This document shows, in pieces, positions 56,080 through 64,000 of a stretch of DNA of 64,000 bases. The stretch's first letter is position 1. Each line of letters begins with the position of its first letter. Both the position numbers and the translations under genes were made by a program. The DNA is taken from NCBI RefSeq assembly GCF_021347895.1, contig NC_067116.1:39017677-39081676 (forward strand), written 5' to 3'. The notes beneath the pieces were generated by a model. That model searched no databases. It saw nothing but the letters and a program-made list of their open reading frames with translations, and was not told the origin of the DNA. Source of the DNA: Acanthochromis polyacanthus. Taxonomy: Eukaryota; Chordata; Actinopteri; Pomacentridae.

Positions 56080-58125
56080 GAGACTCACTGTCAGTGACAA
56101 AATGATTATTTACTGCACATTACTACATCAAATATTGAGTGTCCACTATATAAGGAGTGATTTCAGACACGGCACTTTAAATTTATCTTAATATGACAAT
56201 AATATTCTTTTTTTTCTTACTGCATGTTTTCATTCCGTGTCAGTGAGAAGTTATGAGGAGACTCCAGGAGACCCACTCGTTCTTGGATCAGAGGGACACA
56301 TAACGGGCTTGGTGGCATTAGGTCAAGTCAGTGCCATTCAACAGAGCATGTAGGCATGATAAGGTCAGCAACGGAAAAGGGTACAAACACTTCAAAACAG
56401 CAAACGCAGTCCATGTCTACATGCCTATCAATTATGAATATGTGTATTCTGCAGAATATATGTATTCCTACACTTGTCTTTTATGAATGTAAAAAAGTGT
56501 GTCAGTGTCAAGGGTTTTTACAGTTCAGGTTTTCATCAAATACAGTGTAATTTTCCCTTCAGAGCTGCCTTAATTATGTACATTTGGATTGGCTCTAACC
56601 TTATTGTGTAGCTTTGTATCAGCAGTTATCTACAGGTCCACGGCATGTCCAATACAGCAAGCCTAATTATCAGTTTACAAGAAATGCCATTTGGCATGTG
56701 CTGGGTAGGGGATGTGTATGTAGTATTATTTAGAATGCATGGAAAAAAAAAAAAACTGGAAGGGGTAAAAATTAAATGTTGGGGTATACGTGTTTGAATT
56801 TACATTGATAATGCCAGGTTGTGGAATGGGCAAATAGTTTCAAATGCTGTCAGATTATATATTTGTGAAGTATATTTGTATTTTTTTCCAAATGTTCATT
56901 AAACCATACTGAAAATGCTATTTCCAACAAAAGAGGAATGTGTGCAATTTTGCTTTTTTTAAGTTGTCGTGAGACCAGTGCAATTATTTGAAAAATCTTG
57001 AGTTTAAATCAAATTATAAAGCAACTTATTGAACCTACGCAGCTAGATACTACACGAGGTAAAACTGATTTTAAAATCAGACACTGTAATGATGCAGAGA
57101 ACAGTGTTCCCCAACAGGGGGAGCTGCTGGTCCATACATACTTTTTCAGTGCTGGACCAACTTTTAAGCGGTTTGTCAGTGTGGCTTTTGGTTTTTGTTG
57201 GTGTTTTAGGATGACTGTGGAGAGGCCTGCGGTAAGTATGCGTCACAGTAAAACACCGAGTTTGATAGCTGAGTCTGGGTCAGATATTGCAGGTAGGACC
57301 TATAGTTAGACCAAGGCTCAAAGATTCAAGTGTGGGTTGTTGATTTAACCCCTCACAAAATAATCTCTGTGTGTTTATCAGTTTTTGTAGATGAAATTAA
57401 CCCCTTGCTGCCTTAAAATGGCAGAGATGCAACTCTATCCTGTATATATCCTGAAGAATGTGTAGAAATATGAAGTCTCTACCTCTTCTCTATCCACCCC
57501 TCTGCACTCACTGCAGCTCAGCACACCAGCTCACCTGCACCTCTGGTCAAATGCTGTAAAGTTTGTGCTGCATAATGGCAAGGTGTAATATTGGAATAAT
57601 TCAGCCATGCAATACAAGTTCTAACTGGAAACTGGTTCTAAAGAAGAATAACGATGCACAAGGCTTCACCCCGACCACTTAAATGATTGGTTCCTTTGCT
57701 TTGTTACGTATGAAATGTGTGAATTCTGAAAGTATAAACACTCAGCTGTGGAGTTGTTTGCTAATTTTGTTCATGATGCCTCTTCTAGTATATGAAAAAC
57801 ACATTAGCGTGGTCGAAAATTTGGTCTTCACTGGAGGGAATCAAATAATTCCCAACAGTTTATCTATTTTTCAATATTCTTCAAAGTTGGGCCTTGACAG
57901 TTGATCCACTTCAAGTCAAGTGTCTTACCTAAGCCACTTCGAGCCACTTTATTTAAACAAATGCGCGACTCCAAATGAAGCTGTAGCAGTGTCGTATAAG
58001 GGACTCTTCTTTGCTTTATAACCGACTCTTTGTGTAGAGAAGTCTGACTCATTTCCAAGCAACTGTTATCCTGTTTTTCACCAAGGTTCCTCTGCTCAGC
58101 CATGTCTGACTTGTTTGACATTTCA
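56080..58125. other. Gene-free spacer
   Basis: Short ORFs only (at most 103 codons, 56998-57309), none with recognisable domains or chainable splice sites. No delimited repeat was identified. Confidence 0.4.
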
Positions 58126-58127
58126 TT

Positions 58128-58794
58128 AATCATAATCTTTCAATATTTAAAATGGTATCTGTGAAATTTTATCTTGATATATCATTTACTTTTCAGGGCT
58201 ACCAATTACCAATACTTATTTAATGGTCCACAATTATATTTGGCAAACCATTTTGTGGTCATACCTGCTCAATCAGTTATGAAAGGTCAACAGAAAGTAT
58301 TTTATATTTAGAAATATTCTGTTTTGTTTTGCTTTTTTATTGTGATATGCAACTACATATGGTTCAGAAAAAAATCACTAGTTGACTTCATCGTTAATTT
58401 TTTGTTTATTATCTTGTGCTCAAACATGAGACTTTTAATGACTGGGTCAATCATTTTTTTTCTGATTTTAAAACACATATAATCGGTGATCGTTTTGTGT
58501 ACTCGTATGATATATTGCAGAATCTGAATTAATAAGATGATGAGAAATAACAGTGAAACTTTCAGGCTTTTATCTTTAATAGTTACTCCGATGTTGTTCA
58601 AGCGTAGCCTCAAATATCATTGTGTGGAAGGAAAAAAAAAAAGCATTTTCTCCTTTCTCGGAAAGTACTTGATAAATCAAGCTACAATTTCTTGGAATAT
58701 CTTAGTAAATATCCATATATGCTGTAAAAATTTAAGCAAATCAGAAATGGTCTAACAGGAAATTAAATTGATGATTTGAGATGGAATGACCCTG
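58128..58794. mobile_element. Internally deleted copy of the 22.9-kb TIR element
   Basis: This aligns with 22.9-24.1 kb through shared phrases 'tatctgtgaaattttatcttgatatatca', 'atacctgctcaatcagttatga' and 'gatgagaaataacagtgaaa' (in pieces). The right TIR, TGATTTGAGATGGAATGACC (58772-58791), is well preserved and followed by CTG. The left TIR is missing, and about 0.5 kb of the interior present in the other copy is absent. Confidence 0.7.
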
Positions 58795-59440
58795 TAAAAT
58801 ATGGCTGGATAATAAGACATAAATTCGTTACTATGTTTTGAGAATGTGATTGTGTCAGAGAAAATAAACTGTAAAAAAAAAAAAAAGTTTCTCGAAATAT
58901 GGTGAAAACTACAAATATGGAGACAGAAACTGCATATTTTTTAAATTAATGTCAGTTTAAAGGTGGGACTTTTCATGATTGTTTTTTTTCTTCTTCATAT
59001 TTTAACTCGCCTTGTCCAGTATTGCAGAATCTGAATCGATACCATGATGATAAACAACTGGCACTGTTGTTCAAACATAAACTCAAATTTCAATCTGCAA
59101 GAAAAGCTGCTGAAATGCTACTTTTAGTCTTTGTTCTTGTCTCCAAATGTACTTGATATATCAAGCTAAAATCTCTCATATATTTTAATAAATAGTCATA
59201 TTTTATGCTGTAAAAGTTTCAGGAACATCTAAGATGGCTGAGCAGCAATTCTTCTAAAAACATGATGAATTAGGATGGACTTTTAGTGTTTCCTTGACAT
59301 ATGGCTGGACAATAGGACATAATTCCGTTTTCCATATGTTGATAATGTGATGGTGTTTGAGAATATCATTTGCGAGAATTTGGGAGGAAGTACGTTTTTG
59401 AAATGTGTAGACAGAAGCTGCTAAAGTGGCCTGTGAGACC
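58795..59440. repeat. Tandem partial duplication of the same element and its flank
   Basis: The flank just after the 58.1-58.8 kb copy ('aaatatggctggataataagacataaattcgtt', 58797 onward) recurs about 495 bases later ('catatggctggacaataggacataattccgtt', 59298 onward). Between them the right half of the element is repeated ('gtgggacttttcatgatt', 'cagaatctgaatcgatacc', 'gatatatcaagctaaaatc'). The arrangement is a head-to-tail duplication, moderately diverged. Confidence 0.65.
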
Positions 59441-59873
59441 CCCACACCCACCCCAGTCCCACCCCACCATCCACACCATCAACACGCGCTGTGACGTCAC
59501 GGGCGGAGCTGTCCACGCAGCGGTGGTGCTGAAGCTGAACAAGATGGCTGAGTGTTGGAGACCGGAGAGCTGAGAGCCGAACTAGGGGGGAGAAAAGAGT
59601 CTCAGATTCACTCAGACGCGCCGTAAAAAAAAGAGACACCGAGCGGACAGCGGCTATATTTACTCTCCAAGTCCGAAGACTCTGACTCCTGAGCGGTGAA
59701 ACGAGCCCTGGCGGCCCCGGTGCTGCTCACTCCACCGTCGGCAGGTTTCTCCATCTCCAGCCCGCTCCTGCCGTTCATCCCCCCGGACTGTATATTTCCA
59801 CAAATTAGCTCAGCCAATAAGGAAGCTGGTGAAGAAGCTGGACTATAAGAAATGTCATTGCTGTGTGTTGGAG
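59440..59873 (+). promoter_or_regulatory. CpG-rich promoter and apparent first exon of a + strand gene
   Basis: The most CpG-rich stretch in the window has a palindromic CRE (GTGACGTCAC, TGACGTCA at 59492-59499), a GC box GGGCGG at 59501-59506 and a YY1-like AAGATGGC at 59541-59548. A strong donor GAG|GTAAGA follows at 59873/59874. The exon looks mainly untranslated. A 9-codon ORF starts at 59544, and another ATG at 59851 would stay open into the donor (MSLLCVGG-type). No protein family is recognisable, so the gene identity is unknown; its remaining exons would lie beyond 64 kb. A minus-strand reading frame (59608-59817) also crosses the island, so divergent transcription is not excluded. Confidence 0.6.
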
Positions 59874-62060
59874 GTAAGAGATTTAAAAAAGAAAAAAAAA
59901 ACTACCAATCCATGTCTTGGCACGACTTGCTGTGCCTTTTTATCACCCGGCAGTTTAAGTAGTATTTTTACAGCCTTTTTAAAAAGAAGATTCAACTGTG
60001 ATGCTGCGGATATTGTAGAAAATCATCCTCTACAAGGAGCGTTAATTGCCCCTTAATTGCGGTTTAATGCAAATCCACTACAAGCTAAATATTTCCTATC
60101 ACCTCTAGCAGATTTTTTTGTATTTCTTATCTGTTCTTCGCCATGATTCATGCAGAAATTTTGCACTCCTGCTGTCCTTGATGACAGCTCAGGCTCGTTT
60201 TTACTCAAACCTGGCACCGCTACAACCGGATCGATTTGTGGAGTAGGTGTATGCTCCTGGCAGCTTCTGTCAAACATAGTAAAAGCAAGATGCAATCCAC
60301 TCTCTGCTTGGCCCTGTGTGGAGTTTTTTGTGTGTCATTTCATAGAAAGGCATTTTTTGCTTAATAACTGTCTCATTTGGAAACCAGACATGTCAGTTTT
60401 CGTGCATAATTTCCCGGAGCGACAAAAAAAATAAAGGCGTGTGCAGCCTGCTGGATTTCTTTACAGTAGGATTTTTTTTTAAGCCATGTGACTTTTGCAA
60501 TACTCTTCAGTTTCTCCTAAAAATCGAGCTACTAAATCCGCCAGATTTTGCTTTATTTTAGCAAGATTCCTCCGATGATTTCCTGGTTTGCTACTGGAAA
60601 AACACGCCCAGAATCTAACAACACTGCTGTCTTCTTTCAGTTGCTGATGGTTTGTTTGTCATTTTTAACCATAATGTTATCTATGATGTAGATGTATAAT
60701 GAGATGCAGTGGCTTATATTTATGAGTTATGCCCTGAACTGTCATATGGTTGCTGTTAAAAGTGAGCGTTTATGGTAAGAGTAGCCTTGTGTTCATATCA
60801 GAGGTTGACTTTGCTTGGTTAGCTTTTCGGTTCAAGCATTTTCTTCTGGGGTTTTCCTCAAATTTAGAGCAAAAGATTTCCATTTATCAAATCTAAATTA
60901 CCCAAATCAACGTCCTTTGCTATCAGGTATAATTTAAATTAGCCAGCTTAAGTGTCCAGGCGGAAATGTCCAAAGAGTGCATTGTAATTCTCCTGGTCAT
61001 CCCCACATCCCTCTGAAAAGTTAACTCCATTTGAGACATGAGAGAAGTTGAACTTAGTAGTAATAGTTTTCTACTGCCTCCTAGCAAGGATTACTTCTCC
61101 ATGTGTTTTACAACAACACTGTAAACTTTGCCTGGTTAGTGGAAAAACAGTGATTTCTTGCAGGAAAATTTGAATAATAAATGCAATCTCAGCTGTGAGA
61201 AATCCTTGAATTGCGGATTTCATGAATCCAATATTTATTTAATGGCTGCTTTGTTCTGTTATCTGTCATTTCCTGAACCCTCTTAAACAGGAGTGTACAG
61301 ATCCGCAACTCTTTATAATCCTGGCTGAATTGGAGCTTTCCTAATTGCAACACTTCTCAATTACTTCAAATTTTATCCAGATTTGCAGCATGCACTCGGT
61401 CCATTTCTGAGACATTTTATAAATATGGTGCCCGTTCTTTAGAGTTTTTTTTTTTAAGAGAGAGCAAGGGTGAAAAGATGAAAAAAGTGATTCCCTCAAG
61501 CTTCTTCGTCACATTCGGCAGCAGGCTTGTAGTGTTTGGGAAGAGGCTGCTATGCTGTTGACACCAGTGCTGGAGCTGATTGCACAGATGTCAGGATTGA
61601 GATTCTGGCTCGTTGGTGGTCCCTTTATGTCCTGAAGCTTTGTTGGCATAGCAACCCCAATGGTGTTTTAGGCCTCTGCTGGCATTTTCTATTTAGTTTC
61701 TACACACTGTTGCAGGCCTGCAGCGAAGGTTTATATTGATACTATACATTTTTCCTTTGTAAGAAAAGGAGAAATAAAAGAGGCTGTGTGTATGGCTGTT
61801 CTTCCTGAGCTGCAGCAGTTGTATGGTACTCGTGTGTGCAAACTCTACTTGCATGTCTCATGGTGTTAGATGTCGACGGTGAAATGATGGACTGTGCCAC
61901 TAAAGCTGAGTGAGCAAACCTGGCAAACATCCTGACTGTCACATCCTGTAGAGAGATGCCAATTTATGCGTTATAACTTTATAAAAGAGGGCGGCATGAC
62001 AGACACCCTTATTACCACCTATTAGCATCCATTTATTACTATGTTCTTGTATCTATTCAG
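59874..62060 (+). other. Probable first-intron sequence of the gene starting at 59.4 kb
   Basis: No exon-like ORF with flanking splice sites was recognised after the 59873 donor. The stretch is AT-rich with short ORFs only. It is called an intron by inference from the upstream donor. Confidence 0.35.
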
Positions 62061-62069
62061 ACCATTTAT

Positions 62070-62350
62070 TCATCTGTCCAGCTGCTGTGGAGGGTCATGA
62101 AGGTCTGCTGATATTCGGCGAGAGGTGGGGTCCACCTTGAACGTGTCACCAGTCCATCACTGGGCTAACACAGACAGACAGACAACCATGCACGTTCACA
62201 TTCACACCTACAGCCGATTTTAACGTCTTCGGATTGTAGAACAAAACCAGAACACCTTCACAAAGCCCATATAACGAAGGATAAAACATGTAAACTCCTC
62301 TCTGAAAGGTCTAGTCACTGCTAAGCTCTGCACCACGAAGCCACCCCACG
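62070..62350. repeat. Common teleost interspersed repeat (LINE-type 3' region)
   Basis: 'gcgagaggtggggtccaccttgaacgtgtcaccagtccatcactgggctaacacagacagacagacaaccatgcacgttcacattcacacctac' (in pieces) continues to 'catgtaaactcc', 'ctctgcaccacg'. This is the longest of three fragments of this repeat in the window and the classic teleost consensus is readily followed. It is diverged and non-coding. Confidence 0.8.
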
Positions 62351-63179
62351 TCATTAGAGAAGAAACGCTTTCACACAAGCAATCAGAACGAAATGAATAT
62401 AATGTAGCTCCACACCGTCCTTGGCCAATTCTGTGTCTTTATGAACACACCGCTGCATAACTGTAATAACGACTGGCGTTGCTAGGAGTCTGGAGCAAAG
62501 AGCAACTGCAATACAAAACATTCAAATTCTGTAGCTAATCATCCTGATTCTTTATATCCTCTCTATATTCTCCATTGTACATGTACTATTTCTTGTATTT
62601 TCTGAAAGACAAAGTGGCAAAATGGGGCAGTTTGTACATTTTTCACTGTCATTCATGTCGCAGGTTTTAAATAGGTGTTTTTAAGAGGAGTATTCAATCA
62701 TGGGTGACCACTGTGCATACTTTTACAGCTGTCATGCGGTTAATATCCTCTCTTAGGTGTACTGCAGGTATGTATGGCTGAATTTTTAGAGGCATTCAGG
62801 GACACGCTGCTGCAATGACCCCCTACACCTGCTAACTGTTTTTCAATTTTCTCCTTTTGTGGTCATATTTTTCACGTTTTTATTTCCTACAAAGCTGCAG
62901 GTTTATGTTGTTGATGGCGTCAGTATAATTGCTTTGAAGTGTGTTCCTTTTGAAAGCTTTATAATTGGAAAATTTCAAGAAATATATTAAAAAAGAGGCC
63001 CCTCTAGCTCCTCTGGACCATGGCATGAGTGAATGTGTTTGTCTAAAATTTCTCAGCAAAGAAAGCAAAAATGAAATCCTGCATTTGCTGTGGCAGCGGC
63101 TCAACATTTTCTGCCGAGAGTTTGCAGAAAATATGCAACGCTTCTTTTATATTTTGCTGTTTTTCCCACTTACTCCCTT

Positions 63180-63560
63180 CACTCTTTCCTCTGTGCTGTA
63201 AATGCAGCAATGTTGGTTTAGTCTTACGCCTCAGAGCAAAAACCCCCTCCCCTACCCCACCACACACACACACACTCACCACTCCCCTCTTTCCAGCACC
63301 CCCCACTGTCACACTGAAGTGGTTATTTTTAGTGTTGGGGATGCAGCTCACTCTGCCTGCATCCGGCTCCACAGAGAGATTAATGGAGCACGAGAGAAAG
63401 AGATGGAAAGGCAGCACACGTGCATTACTTGCCACATGGCAGGGGGAGCTTGTAGGAGCGAGTGATTGAGTGAGAGAGGACCGATGGCTGGCTGACGGCG
63501 AGGAGGAGAGGACAGCGTGAGGGAGAGAAAGTGTTGGCGAGGGTGCAGCCGAGGTGCATC
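63180..63560. other. CA/CT-rich then GA-rich low-complexity stretch
   Basis: A C-rich block with CA repeats (about 63240-63310) is followed by a purine-rich block with GAG and GAGA words (about 63370-63550). The overlapping ORFs (63043-63581, both strands) are composition artefacts. The position, about 3.6 kb inside the gene starting at 59.4 kb, would also fit an alternative promoter, but no defined start or donor stands out. Confidence 0.35.
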
Positions 63561-64000
63561 TGTTAATTGCTGTTTATTCAAAAGCGCACATCTTTGTCAA
63601 ATAGATGCTAGGTGCCTCCGTGGAAATGAACCAGTCTTATTCCTCTGCCTTGTCAGCTGCTGAAATATCAGGATTTTACATTGAGGTTAGAGAACATGCT
63701 TCACCTCACCACGTGAATCAGAACGATAATAAAGTGATAAGAATTATCCCAGGGGTGTTTATGGGGTGATGCTATTTTTAGAAGACAATTTGTCCACAAT
63801 GATTTTCATGCCTGCTCTGCTGCCACTGACTAAGAAAATGACTCAGAATTGTATTTCTTTGCAATCATGTCTTTTGCAACCCTAGTTTCTAATCTGCTTT
63901 ATTTATCTCCCTCTATTTTAAACACCATCTTCTTGCAGCTGTTCACACATAATGATTTTAAATAATGAACACGCCCTGTATTTCTGTCCTTAAATGCAAC

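Noticed and set aside
59608..59817. Minus-strand ORF beginning MAELICGNIQ inside the CpG island as a coding exon
   Set aside because: CpG-rich DNA opens frames by chance. The strong donor and the leader-like arrangement favour the + strand, so it is not called, though divergent transcription was not excluded.
63043..63581. Overlapping 130-codon ORFs on both strands
   Set aside because: They sit in CA/CT- and GA-rich low-complexity DNA and show no protein family features.

Overview
The window is vertebrate nuclear DNA, almost certainly from a teleost fish. Genes are sparse and split by GT-AG introns, the intergenic DNA is AT-rich, and the repeats are typical of fish: a Tc1-like relic, hAT and TTAA-flanked MITEs, L2/Rex1-type LINE tails and a long CA microsatellite. 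No bacterial, phage or viral genes were seen.

Layout. (1) 1-1.6 kb: promoter and single coding exon of a relaxin-3-receptor-like GPCR (RXFP3 family, 409 aa, + strand). (2) 1.6-36.9 kb: about 35 kb without a recognisable protein-coding gene. It holds LINE and Tc1 relics, a 20-bp-TIR MITE (12.8-13.4 kb), a 1.2-kb TIR element (22.9-24.1 kb), simple repeats and possible conserved non-coding blocks. A strong CTCF-like motif lies at 36.05 kb, close to the next promoter. (3) 36.9-45.2 kb: a complete eef2 gene (translation elongation factor 2). Thirteen exons join to exactly 858 codons plus stop. The promoter has a TATA box and a CRE, and the predicted mRNA starts with a TOP tract. One intron uses a GC donor. 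Intron 6 carries a C/D-box snoRNA matching SNORD37, and intron 12 carries a long-armed inverted-repeat element. (4) 45.2-48.6 kb: repeat-rich spacer. (5) 48.6-52.7 kb: hmg20b (BRAF35), seven coding exons, 291 aa, + strand, with paired CCAAT boxes upstream. (6) 52.7-59.4 kb: mobile-element cluster with a TTAA-flanked MITE, a hAT-type element and two tandem diverged copies related to the 22.9-kb element. (7) 59.4-59.9 kb: CpG-rich promoter and apparent first exon of a + strand gene that continues beyond the window. 59.9-64 kb is probably its first intron.

The genes belong to unrelated pathways: peptide-hormone signalling, ribosomal translocation with rRNA methylation guidance from the same host transcript, and LSD1-CoREST chromatin regulation. 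EEF2 and HMG20B both lie on human 19p13.3, so their pairing reflects conserved synteny. I found no convincing new biological system. The most useful observations are the intronic snoRNA, the GC-AG intron, the intronic hairpin MITE, the new-looking TIR repeat family, and the orphan CpG promoter at 59.5 kb.
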